A stretch of DNA of 64,000 nucleotides from DAOQTX01 sp035340715 (GTDB lineage Bacteria; Bacteroidota; Bacteroidia; AKYH767-A; OLB10), in assembly GCA_035340715.1 (NCBI GenBank), contig DAOQTX010000003.1, positions 1 through 64,000 of the forward strand. The letters run 5' to 3'. Below, piece by piece: positions 33,995 through 41,558 of the stretch. The notes under the pieces were generated by a model. It did not search any database. It was not told the DNA's origin and saw nothing but the letters and a program-made list of their open reading frames with translations. Each line of letters begins with the position of its first letter. Within the stretch, counting starts at the first letter, position 1. A program made the translations under genes and the position numbers.

Positions 33995-35083
33995 ATGCGG
34001 AAAATAAATTGTCCTAACGAAAATCTATTTTTGAAAAATATTCTCATAGCACCTCTCAATTGGGGATTAGGTCATGCATCCAGGTGCATTCCTATCATTA
34101 GATTTTTGCAAAAAAATCACAAAGTCATTATTGCTACCGATGGAATTGCATTGCAATTGCTAAAGAATGAATTTCCAACTTTCACATTTATCGAGTTGCC
34201 TGGATATGAAATTACCTATACAAACAAAAGAAACTTCCTGTGGCATTTAATAAAGCAAATACCTTTTGTTTTACGAACGGTTCGAAAAGAGAATAAGATT
34301 TGTAAGACTATCTGTAATGAACACAAGATAGATTTGATCCTATCCGATAATCGTTACGGTATGTATAATGCGAAGACTCCTTCTCTATTTCTCACGCACC
34401 AACTCAATATTTTGATCGATAGAAAATGGACATTCCCATTTTCACTGCATCAATTGTTCTTAAAAAGATTTAGTAAGATTCTGGTACCAGATTACGCAGA
34501 TAATCAATTGGCTGGAAAACTTAGTAGATTGAACAAACGGAATCTATGGATAGAATATATAGGACTGTTGAGCAAGTTTGAATCAAACATTATTTCAACG
34601 GATACTACAAATGATATTCTAGTTATTCTTTCAGGCCCTGAGCCAAGTCGATCGAATTTAGAAAAGGAACTTTTTAGAGTGCTGTCTGATTCAAAATATA
34701 GAATAGTTTTAATTAGAGGAAGTAAGATGAATTGTGAGGTGAAGGCTGATAATATTCTTACGATTGATCTGGCAGATCAGAAAGAAATGGAGTTATGGAT
34801 TCAGAAGAGCAGATTGATCATTTGTCGCTCTGGTTATTCTTCTATAATGGACCTTCTGGCACTCAACAAAAAAGCTATTTTGATACCTACTCCACAGCAG
34901 ATGGAGCAGGAGTATTTGGCAAGTATACATCATCTGAATCCACTCTTTGTTTCCATCGAAGAAAAGAATATTAAAAAGCAGTTGATAAATTCCATTCGTG
35001 AATTGTTGAAAAAGAAGAATCAAAATGATCGATTCTACCCGGTTGAATTTGAACATAAATTAAATTCATACTTGCAATCATAA
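33995..35083 (+). CDS. Glycosyltransferase, GT-B/MurG-like
   Basis: This 362-residue protein has two Rossmann halves of the GT-B type. The N-terminal half begins KNILIAPLNWGLGHASRCIP, with the glycine-rich acceptor loop. The C-terminal half holds ILSGPEPSRSNLEKELF and the donor-binding block ICRSGYSSIMDLLALNKKAILIPTPQQMEQEYLA (given in parts: RSGYSSIMDL, PTPQQMEQEY), similar to MurG and glycosyltransferase family 28. Donor and acceptor are unknown. The start at 33995 gives a 14-residue polar lead before the first strand; no later Met is near. The promoter of the B12 riboswitch begins at its 3' end. Confidence 0.75.
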   Translation: MRKINCPNENLFLKNILIAPLNWGLGHASRCIPIIRFLQKNHKVIIATDGIALQLLKNEFPTFTFIELPGYEITYTNKRNFLWHLIKQIPFVLRTVRKENKICKTICNEHKIDLILSDNRYGMYNAKTPSLFLTHQLNILIDRKWTFPFSLHQLFLKRFSKILVPDYADNQLAGKLSRLNKRNLWIEYIGLLSKFESNIISTDTTNDILVILSGPEPSRSNLEKELFRVLSDSKYRIVLIRGSKMNCEVKADNILTIDLADQKEMELWIQKSRLIICRSGYSSIMDLLALNKKAILIPTPQQMEQEYLASIHHLNPLFVSIEEKNIKKQLINSIRELLKKKNQNDRFYPVEFEHKLNSYLQS

Positions 35084-35089
35084 AAATGT

Positions 35090-35097
35090 TACATTTG
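35090..35097 (+). promoter_or_regulatory. -7 element before the cobalamin riboswitch
   Basis: TACATTTG matches TAnnTTTG fully and would start transcription near 35102, at the 5' edge of the aptamer. No TTTG lies at the ideal distance; TTG at 35072-35074 is 15 bases away. Confidence 0.4.
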
Positions 35098-35099
35098 TT

Positions 35100-35255
35100 G
35101 CGCATGAGGTTCTCATTTTGAGAATAACAGGGAATCCGGTGTAAGTCCGGAACAGTCCCCGCTGCTGTAAGTTTGTAAATTATTTTTGCTTCTATGCCAC
35201 TGTAAATCGGGAAGGCTGCAAAAATCAAACAAGTCAGAAGACCTACCTTATGTAA
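35100..35255 (+). ncRNA. Cobalamin riboswitch aptamer
   Basis: Conserved cobalamin-riboswitch segments appear in order: GGGAATCCGGTGTAAGTCCGG, then the CCCCGCTGCTGTAAG core (35157-35171), GCCACTG (35196-35202), GGGAAGGC (35209-35216) and the B12 box AAGTCAGAAGACCTACC (35231-35247). ACCT of the box can pair with AGGT at 35107-35110. It precedes a BtuB-like receptor gene, the expected target. High cobalamin should lower expression of the downstream genes. Confidence 0.93.
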
Positions 35256-35272
35256 TTAGCTTGTCAACTTTC

Positions 35273-35349
35273 GGAGGAAAAGAAAAGCGGACTACTGAGC
35301 ATACTGTAGTTTTCAATGTTTTTTACCTCCCAATTTTTGTTACAGTATG
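35273..35349 (+). promoter_or_regulatory. Expression platform of the B12 riboswitch with possible start-codon sequestering
   Basis: CATACTGTA (35300-35308) is perfectly complementary to TACAGTATG (35341-35349), which includes the btuB-like start codon ATG at 35347-35349. Wobble pairs can lengthen the helix to about 12. GGAGG (35273-35277) can pair with CCTCC (35326-35330), giving an AU-rich hairpin followed by five T (35334-35338). Control may therefore act on translation, on termination, or both. Inferred from pairing by eye. Confidence 0.5.
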
Positions 35350-37251
35350 TATTTTATAAAAGGTTTATTGCTTTTGTTTTTTGTATTGCTGACCAGTTTA
35401 TGTTGGTCACAATCCGATACATTACTATTGGGAACGGTTGAAATAAGTAGCAATTCACTGTATAAGAAATCTGCCGGAATACATGTTTTATCGCCCGATA
35501 CTTTGTTGACTCGCAAATACGAGTCTGGCAATATCTCTGCATTGTTATCGGACTTGGGATTATTTGTTAAGAACAATGGACCTAACGCATTAAATACCAT
35601 TTCCATTAGAGGAAGAGGAACCAATCATACCGCTGTGCTTTGGAATGGATTTAATATAAACTCACCAACCTTAGGAACTATTGATCTAAATAGTATTCCG
35701 ATCAATGCACTTCAAAGTGTTGACGTTTATTTAAGTGGATCGAGTCCTTATACAGGTAGTACCGCATTGGGTGGATTAATCGACATTAAAAATAAATATG
35801 TTTTGAACGATGGGATTCGTTTTGAGGCAATGTATGGTTATAATTCTGCCAGCAATCATTTCACTAAAATCGAGTATGTAGTTTCTAAAAAGGATATCTC
35901 GCTTTCTGGAAGTTTCTCAAATACCAACAACTCAAACAGGTATCGATTTAAAAATGTAGCCAAAAGAACAGAGCCCATAGAAAGGATCACCCATGCAGCT
36001 TATGATAACAGTTCTATAATACAAAATGCATTTTATGCCATCAACACCAAACACAGCTTAGAAGCAGGTATTTGGCATCAGAATTCAAGCAAACAGATTC
36101 CTCCTCCAATGACATCTTTTATAAGCAATGCCATTCAGCGAGATAGTCTTATACGAACTTTTATGCGCCACAGATATGTGGGAAATAAGTTTGAATGGCA
36201 AACAGGTGTAGCAATTTTTGATGAGTATCAACAATATCAGGATGAATCGAAAGAAATTAATTCAAAGTATAATTACAAAACACTAGAAGTAAATTCCAGT
36301 ATTAAAAAATGGCTTTCAAATAGATTTGTGATTGAAGGAGGATTGGTATTTCAAAAGCAAGCGGCAAAAAGTGAGTCATTTGATAAATCTAAAATGGACA
36401 TCAATACCGGCATTGTGGTTTCATCAAAATTCCTTATGAACCCACGTGTAGTTCTAAGTTCTAGTCTGAGGCAGGACTTTTTGAATAACAAAGCATCACC
36501 CTTTGCACCCATGGCTGGTATCGAATACCAATGGAATGAACAGTTAATACTTTCCGGCAATCTAGGATTTCATTTTAAGAATGCTACTATGAATGACCGC
36601 TATTGGTTGCCTGGAGGAAATGAAGATCTTCTTTCTGAAGAATCATTTAACCAGGAAGTAAAACTCTCTTATCAAAAACAGCGAAGTGTAAAATACGGAG
36701 GCACTATAGCTTTCCATCATGCGATAATTGATAATTGGATTGAATGGCAGCCTGGTCCTAAGCAATACTATGAAGCATTTAATCTTAAAAAAGTACAAAC
36801 CTATGGTTCAGATGTTGGTGTGTATGCAATGTTTAAAATTTCGTCCGTACATGTTCAAACAAAGATTCGATATTCTATATTAAGCAGCACAAGTAAGGAA
36901 AGTTATTATACGAATATAGATCAGAGCATTGGAAATCAGTTAATCTATACACCCAAACATTTTCTCTTTTCGGAATTATTATTGACTTATCGTAATTTTC
37001 TTTGCTCCGTTTCAAACTCTTTTACAGGAATACAAAACGTAACAGTTGATGAATCTTTTCAGATCGATTCATATTACATCCTCAATTCATATGTAGAATA
37101 TGTTCACACTTTCAATCGGCTAAAAGTTTATTCCGGTATTCATCTAAATAATATCGGAAATAAAAGTTATCAAATAATCGCTTGGCAGGCGATGCCCTTA
37201 TTTAATTATACAATCAATCTAAAACTTACTTATTCACTTAACAATCTATAA
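35347..37251 (+). CDS. btuB: TonB-dependent receptor, BtuB-like
   Basis: This 634-residue outer-membrane receptor is inferred to import vitamin B12 because it follows a cobalamin riboswitch. It has a signal peptide (about 1-22, ending CWSQ), a TonB-box-like GTVEISS, and a plug domain (about 35-150) with SALLSDLGLFVKNNGPN, ISIRGRGTNHTAVLWNGFNI and GSTALGGLIDIKN. The 22-strand barrel follows. Its length suits BtuB-size receptors and there is no carboxypeptidase-like N-terminal extension, unlike SusC. The BtuG-like gene follows after 3 bases. Specificity rests on context. Confidence 0.88.
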   Translation: MYFIKGLLLLFFVLLTSLCWSQSDTLLLGTVEISSNSLYKKSAGIHVLSPDTLLTRKYESGNISALLSDLGLFVKNNGPNALNTISIRGRGTNHTAVLWNGFNINSPTLGTIDLNSIPINALQSVDVYLSGSSPYTGSTALGGLIDIKNKYVLNDGIRFEAMYGYNSASNHFTKIEYVVSKKDISLSGSFSNTNNSNRYRFKNVAKRTEPIERITHAAYDNSSIIQNAFYAINTKHSLEAGIWHQNSSKQIPPPMTSFISNAIQRDSLIRTFMRHRYVGNKFEWQTGVAIFDEYQQYQDESKEINSKYNYKTLEVNSSIKKWLSNRFVIEGGLVFQKQAAKSESFDKSKMDINTGIVVSSKFLMNPRVVLSSSLRQDFLNNKASPFAPMAGIEYQWNEQLILSGNLGFHFKNATMNDRYWLPGGNEDLLSEESFNQEVKLSYQKQRSVKYGGTIAFHHAIIDNWIEWQPGPKQYYEAFNLKKVQTYGSDVGVYAMFKISSVHVQTKIRYSILSSTSKESYYTNIDQSIGNQLIYTPKHFLFSELLLTYRNFLCSVSNSFTGIQNVTVDESFQIDSYYILNSYVEYVHTFNRLKVYSGIHLNNIGNKSYQIIAWQAMPLFNYTINLKLTYSLNNL

Positions 37252-37254
37252 ACT

Positions 37255-38322
37255 ATGAAAATCAAAATCATTTATTATTTAATTCTAATTATCACTTTAA
37301 CATTATCTGCGTGTAAAAAGGAAGACGCTACAGAGCCGATTTTATCTGATACTGGTCTTTTTGTTGTAAACGAAGGGAGCTTTGGTTCATCCAATGGCGA
37401 GCTGACTTTTTGGAATATTTCTAAAGGAACGGTTTCACAAAATATATTCAATGGGGTGAATGGAATTCCATTAGGTGATATTGTCCAAAGTATGACCATT
37501 GTTGGAGATCGAGCTTACATTGTGGTGAACAACTCACAAAAGATTGAAGTGGTGGATAAAAGTACATTCAATTCCATAGCCACGATTAATGGCTTCTTAA
37601 GTCCACGATATTTTTTATCGGATGGAAATGGAAAAGGATATGTGAGCGACTGGACTTCAAATTCTATTAAAGTTGTTGATCTTGGTTCGAATTCGATAAC
37701 ACAGAGTATTCCTGTTGGTAGGGGACCTGAACAAATGCAATTGCATAATGGAAAACTATATGTTGTAAATGCTGGTGGATTTGGAAATGACAGTACCTTG
37801 TCAGTAATCTCTACAAGTAGTTCAAATGTTGATACAAGCATTGTGGTAGGTTTAAATCCGAACAGTATTGTTCTTGATAAAAACAATAAGCTTTGGATAT
37901 TGTGTGGTGGAACTATTGGACCTGATTGGACGCCAGGAACTGCAGATGATATAGCGGGAAAACTAATTCGGATTGATCCACTCAATAATTTTATTGAAAG
38001 TGTATTTAATTTCGCTTCATCCGATCATCCCATTAAATTAACAACTAATGGAACAAAAGACCGATTGTACTTTTTATATGGTAGTTCTTCTTATACCGGT
38101 ACAGTTAGATCCATGGATATTTCGGACAATAGTTTACCCGGTTCATCTCTTATTAGTAGAGATTGTTATGGGTTGGGAATAAATCCCGAAAGCGGACAGA
38201 TCTTCTGCGGAATTTCTCCTTCATTTAATCAACAGGGATATGCGTTGCGTTTTAACAGCAGTGGTGCTTTAATTGATTCGGTTTCCGCAGGAATTGGACC
38301 CAACGGATTTTGTTTCAAATAA
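37255..38322 (+). CDS. YncE/DUF5074-like beta-propeller lipoprotein, BtuG-like
   Basis: The protein has 355 residues with a lipoprotein signal (LTLSAC, lipidated Cys20). The body repeats blades of the form G-x-x-Y-V-x-(N/D) followed by V-x-D-x-S/N-x-(S/T), for example DRAYIVVNNSQKIEVVDKS, GKGYVSDWTSNSIKVVD and GKLYVVNAGG, as in YncE-like seven-bladed propellers. In Bacteroides, BtuG is a surface propeller lipoprotein that binds B12 tightly and delivers it to BtuB. The position directly after a riboswitch-controlled receptor supports the same role here. Confidence 0.82.
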   Translation: MKIKIIYYLILIITLTLSACKKEDATEPILSDTGLFVVNEGSFGSSNGELTFWNISKGTVSQNIFNGVNGIPLGDIVQSMTIVGDRAYIVVNNSQKIEVVDKSTFNSIATINGFLSPRYFLSDGNGKGYVSDWTSNSIKVVDLGSNSITQSIPVGRGPEQMQLHNGKLYVVNAGGFGNDSTLSVISTSSSNVDTSIVVGLNPNSIVLDKNNKLWILCGGTIGPDWTPGTADDIAGKLIRIDPLNNFIESVFNFASSDHPIKLTTNGTKDRLYFLYGSSSYTGTVRSMDISDNSLPGSSLISRDCYGLGINPESGQIFCGISPSFNQQGYALRFNSSGALIDSVSAGIGPNGFCFK

Positions 38323-38324
38323 AA

Positions 38325-38870
38325 TTATGGTTGTGTGGTAAGAACGATATCGCTTGTAGTAACAACATTACTTTTGTGAAGTGCACGATCGTAAATGAAT
38401 ACTTCAAATCGCATGGTATCGTTCTTAACCAAATAGCCCAATTGTAAAAAAGGAATTTCTAAAGTGATTTCACCTTCAAGAGATTTATTTTGACCAGTTG
38501 GAGTCAGAAAAGGTATGCGGGCAAAATATAATGAATCCAGTGTTTGGCTTAATGCTGCATTGCAAACAGAATTAAATCCGGTGAATACAAATTGCTTATA
38601 TATTCCATTTTTTCGTTCAAATATCTTTGCAAAATAATTGTATTGATAAATGGAACAAGTGTCGTAAGGAGCCTGCGTGTCGGTATCTTTAAGGCCTATG
38701 TCTCCGTCACCATCCGTAAAGTTTAAAGTAATAAATACAGAACTATCCCTAACAGATGAACCCGTTTTAAATATATTCTTCAATTCAATATTTGGAATTT
38801 CAGAGAACTGATCATCTTTTGTGCAGGAGATCAAAACCGATAATAATACTATTACAATTACTTTCCTCAT
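38325..38870 (-). CDS. Uncharacterised lipoprotein
   Basis: The protein has 181 residues. A lipoprotein signal is clear (VLLSVLISC, Cys16). A segment with calcium-binding-like acidic residues, TDGDGDIGLKDTDTQAP, follows at about 53-69. The remainder suggests a beta-sandwich (FITLNFTDG, LEGEITLEIPFLQLG, MRFEVFIYDRAL). Similar small lipoproteins are common in Bacteroidota but have no assigned function. It is convergent with the BtuG-like gene, 2 bases apart. Confidence 0.75.
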   Translation of the reverse strand: MRKVIVIVLLSVLISCTKDDQFSEIPNIELKNIFKTGSSVRDSSVFITLNFTDGDGDIGLKDTDTQAPYDTCSIYQYNYFAKIFERKNGIYKQFVFTGFNSVCNAALSQTLDSLYFARIPFLTPTGQNKSLEGEITLEIPFLQLGYLVKNDTMRFEVFIYDRALHKSNVVTTSDIVLTTQP

Positions 38871-38933
38871 AAGTCTTTTATAGTACTGCTAAATTAATTA
38901 TTTTATTGTGCTTCTGTGACATTGCATATTCAT

Positions 38934-38941
38934 TAAATTTG
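38934..38941 (+). promoter_or_regulatory. -7 element before the gamma-carbonic-anhydrase gene
   Basis: TAAATTTG fully matches TAnnTTTG and ends 17 bases before the start codon. No good -33 element is at 19 bases, so confidence is limited. Confidence 0.35.
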
Positions 38942-38958
38942 TTGAAATATTGTAAAGA

Positions 38959-39474
38959 ATGACATTGGTTAAAAGTGTAAATGGAAAAATGCCTAGAATA
39001 GGCAAGCGGGTATATATGGCTGAAACGGCAACCATTATAGGTGATGTAGTTATTGGAGAAGATTGCAGTATATGGTTTAATGCAGTAGTTAGAGGAGATG
39101 TAAATGCCATACGGATAGGAAATAAAGTAAACATTCAAGATGGAGCCATTGTTCATTGTACTTATCAAAAAGCGTCCACCACTATAGGAAACAATGTTTC
39201 TATTGGGCACAATGCTATTGTGCATGGATGTACACTTGAAGATAATGTATTAGTAGGAATGGGAGCCATTGTAATGGACCATGCAATAATAAAGGAAAAT
39301 GCAATCATTGCTGCCGGAGCGGTTGTACTCGAGAACACCATTGTTGAATCTGGTTCAATCTATGCCGGTGTTCCCGCAAAAAAAGTAAAGGAAGTTTCGC
39401 CCGAACGTTTTAAGGATCTTAATATGCGTATTGCAAATAACTATGTGATGTATAAAACATGGTTTGAACAATAG
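38959..39474 (+). CDS. Gamma-class carbonic-anhydrase-like hexapeptide protein
   Basis: The 171-residue protein is a left-handed beta-helix of hexapeptide repeats (ATIIGDVVIGEDCSIWFNAVVRGDV, given here as the start of the helix, then VSIGHNAIVHGC). The three zinc-binding histidines of the family are at His66 (IVHCTY), His84 (IGHN) and His89 (VHGC), and the C-terminal helix follows AGVPAKKVKEVSPE. Members of the YrdA/PaaY group have weak or no carbonic anhydrase activity, so the reaction is uncertain. It is convergent with murI with a 1-base gap. Confidence 0.92.
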   Translation: MTLVKSVNGKMPRIGKRVYMAETATIIGDVVIGEDCSIWFNAVVRGDVNAIRIGNKVNIQDGAIVHCTYQKASTTIGNNVSIGHNAIVHGCTLEDNVLVGMGAIVMDHAIIKENAIIAAGAVVLENTIVESGSIYAGVPAKKVKEVSPERFKDLNMRIANNYVMYKTWFEQ

Positions 39475-39475
39475 G

Positions 39476-40300
39476 TTATTTTTTATAATTCCATAAGTCG
39501 TATAATTCTAGTTGAATAGAATCTTTAAAAAACCGCGAAGCACTTGCTGCAAAAGACGTGGTATAGTCTGATACATAGAACTTGTGTTTCTTTGGTTTAA
39601 CAGTTGAAATCAATTGATTCTTCAACATCATTTCTTTCACATACTGCGCCACAATATTAGCAGAATCATAAATATGTATTTTGTTTTTATAATGCTGAAC
39701 AATTTCAGATTTGATTAATGGATAATGCGTACATGCCAAAACCAGAGCATCTATCCCGGTTAAGTAAGGTCTGCTTAAGTAGTCGCTGATAATAGTGCGA
39801 CTTATTTTGTTGTTGTAAAATCCTTCTTCTATCATAGGGGCCAGTAGAGGAGTGGCCATACTTGAAACTTTAACTTTGCTAGAAAGTTTTTTAATTCGTT
39901 TGGAGTACGCTCCAGACTTGATGGTTCCTTTAGTCCCAATTATTCCTACGTGTCTGCTTTTGCCATTCTTAATCACCTCGTCAATTACAGGATCAATCAC
40001 ATTGATCACCAATGCTTTGTTTTTTACTTCATTTTTTACCGTCTGATAGGCAATGGCCGAAGCTGTATTGCAAGCAATTACTATAACTTTGCAATTTCGT
40101 TCTAGTAAAAATGCACTGATGTATTTGGCAAACTCTTTTATATTATCAGGAGATTTATCTCCATAGGGGAGATGGGCTGTATCACCAAAATAAATCAATT
40201 GCTCATTAGGTAATATTTGATGCATGGCTGCAGCAACGGTGAGTCCTCCTATCCCTGAATCAAAAACGCCTATTGGATTGTTTGCACTTGAAGAAATCAT
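39476..40300 (-). CDS. murI: Glutamate racemase
   Basis: The enzyme supplies D-glutamate for peptidoglycan. From the start at 40300 it has 274 residues. Active-site residues are visible: FDSGIGG (Asp14, Ser15), ACNTASA (Cys77) and ACTHYPL (Cys190, His192), with YFGDTAHLPYG. The frame also contains an ATG at 40330, but that codon lies inside the terminator hairpin of the preceding gene, so 40300 is the better choice. It follows the OmpH pair on the same strand, behind that terminator. Confidence 0.95.
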   Translation of the reverse strand: MISSSANNPIGVFDSGIGGLTVAAAMHQILPNEQLIYFGDTAHLPYGDKSPDNIKEFAKYISAFLLERNCKVIVIACNTASAIAYQTVKNEVKNKALVINVIDPVIDEVIKNGKSRHVGIIGTKGTIKSGAYSKRIKKLSSKVKVSSMATPLLAPMIEEGFYNNKISRTIISDYLSRPYLTGIDALVLACTHYPLIKSEIVQHYKNKIHIYDSANIVAQYVKEMMLKNQLISTVKPKKHKFYVSDYTTSFAASASRFFKDSIQLELYDLWNYKK

Positions 40301-40314
40301 ACGGAATGCTAAGG

Positions 40315-40346
40315 TAAATAAAAAAGCCATCCTGATGTGGATGGCT
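40315..40346 (-). terminator. Rho-independent terminator after the bamA/ompH cluster
   Basis: On the minus strand, AGCCATCC (40346-40339) and GGATGGCT (40332-40325) pair around a 6-base loop and are followed by a T-rich tract. It closes the uppS-bamA-ompH-ompH transcript before murI. Confidence 0.85.
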
Positions 40347-40368
40347 CTTCGATTGTTTAATCTTTAGA

Positions 40369-40884
40369 TTATTTTAAACCTAATTTACTCTTTACAAGGG
40401 GCATCACATCATCGCTTTCAATGGCGTATAAAACAATTCCGGCACTAGTGTCGAAAATGTATGAATAGGCTTTTTCTTTAGCGATTGATTTTATTGCATC
40501 TTCCGCTTTGCGAATGATTGGAGTATATAACTCTTCTTTCTTTTGCTGAATCGATTCTTGCGCGGTCTCTTGAAATTCAGAAATGCGATCCCCTAAATCA
40601 GCGATTTCTTTTTCTTTAGCAGCCTTCACCGGCTCGGCCATTCCAGCGGCACTACTTCTATATTCTCCTATCTTATTTTGATACTCGCCAGTCATCGACT
40701 TTAATTGTGATTCCAATTGTCTTCCAAATTTTTCAAGAGTTGAATCAGCTAGTTTGGTTTCTGGCATGTATTGAAGCAACTGTGTAGAGTTGATATGACC
40801 AAACTTTGCACTTTGTGCTTGAACAAAAACGATTGTTACAAGACAAAAAGCCAGGGATAACAAAATTTTCTTAAACATATTCAT
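40369..40884 (-). CDS. OmpH/Skp-family periplasmic chaperone (second copy)
   Basis: The protein has 171 residues with a signal peptide (about 1-23, ending VFVQAQ). The mature part opens FGHINSTQLLQYMPE, followed by a long charged coiled-coil (roughly 50-125) and the closing strand block AYSYIFDTSAGIVLYA. Skp trimers hold unfolded outer-membrane proteins on their way to the BAM complex. It is a shorter relative of the next upstream gene (40920-41519), and both follow bamA, a common arrangement in this phylum. Confidence 0.92.
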   Translation of the reverse strand: MNMFKKILLSLAFCLVTIVFVQAQSAKFGHINSTQLLQYMPETKLADSTLEKFGRQLESQLKSMTGEYQNKIGEYRSSAAGMAEPVKAAKEKEIADLGDRISEFQETAQESIQQKKEELYTPIIRKAEDAIKSIAKEKAYSYIFDTSAGIVLYAIESDDVMPLVKSKLGLK

Positions 40885-40919
40885 AGTACTATAGATATTG
40901 TATTGGTTGTTTTAAATAT

Positions 40920-41519
40920 TTATTTACGTTCTGTATCGGTCTTTCCAAAGCCATCATTTGAACCACCACTTGGTGTTCCTCCTTCATTTCTAATACCGGC
41001 TTTGTATCCTAATTGGTTCAAAATATCATCACTCTTATCGTATTTAGTATTGGTATAGAGCATCGTTAACGCGCTCGCCTTATCAAAAATTACCGCATAA
41101 CTTTGATCTGTGGCCATTTTCTTTATAGCGTTGTAAATTTTATCTTGTATTGGTTTTACCAATTCTTGCTTTTTCTTGAACAACTCGCCTTCATAACCAA
41201 ATTTTTGCTTTTGAAATTCCTTAACTTCCTTTTCTTTATTTACAATTTCTGCCTCACGTTTTCTTTTCATTTCTTCAGTTAATAATATTTGCTCGGCTTG
41301 AAAATCACGGTATAGTTTATCTATAGCTGCATACTTTGATTCAATCTCTTTCTGCCAACTTACACTAATTTGATCTAATTGTTGTTGAGCTGATTTATAT
41401 TCTGGAATGTTTTCTAGGATATAGTCGGTATCAACGTAAGCAAATTTTTGTGCCAATGCAGCGGTTTGAACACCAAAAGCAAATAAGAATAACAAGAAGA
41501 ATACTTTTAAAGCTTTCAT
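40920..41519 (-). CDS. OmpH/Skp-family periplasmic chaperone (first copy)
   Basis: The protein has 199 residues with a signal peptide (about 1-23, ending AALAQ). FAYVDTDYILENIPEY is the usual Skp beginning. A coiled-coil with many Lys/Glu residues spans about 40-125, then SYAVIFDKASALTMLYTNTKYD. A Gly/Ser-rich tail (GGTPSGGSNDGFG) distinguishes it from the second copy. It is 39 bases downstream of bamA on the same strand and is inferred to serve outer-membrane protein folding. Confidence 0.92.
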   Translation of the reverse strand: MKALKVFFLLFLFAFGVQTAALAQKFAYVDTDYILENIPEYKSAQQQLDQISVSWQKEIESKYAAIDKLYRDFQAEQILLTEEMKRKREAEIVNKEKEVKEFQKQKFGYEGELFKKKQELVKPIQDKIYNAIKKMATDQSYAVIFDKASALTMLYTNTKYDKSDDILNQLGYKAGIRNEGGTPSGGSNDGFGKTDTERK

Positions 41520-41558
41520 ATGGTTGTAATTTAAGAGTTTGTAAAATTAAAAATAAAG

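Noticed and set aside
38878..39225. Minus-strand frame over the start of the gamma-carbonic-anhydrase gene
   Set aside because: The plus-strand gene has the zinc histidines and hexapeptide repeats; the opposite frame has composition-driven Asn/Tyr/Ser content only.
40301..40330. Earlier murI start at 40330
   Set aside because: The ATG lies in the terminator hairpin at 40325-40346 and the added residues are not conserved racemase sequence.
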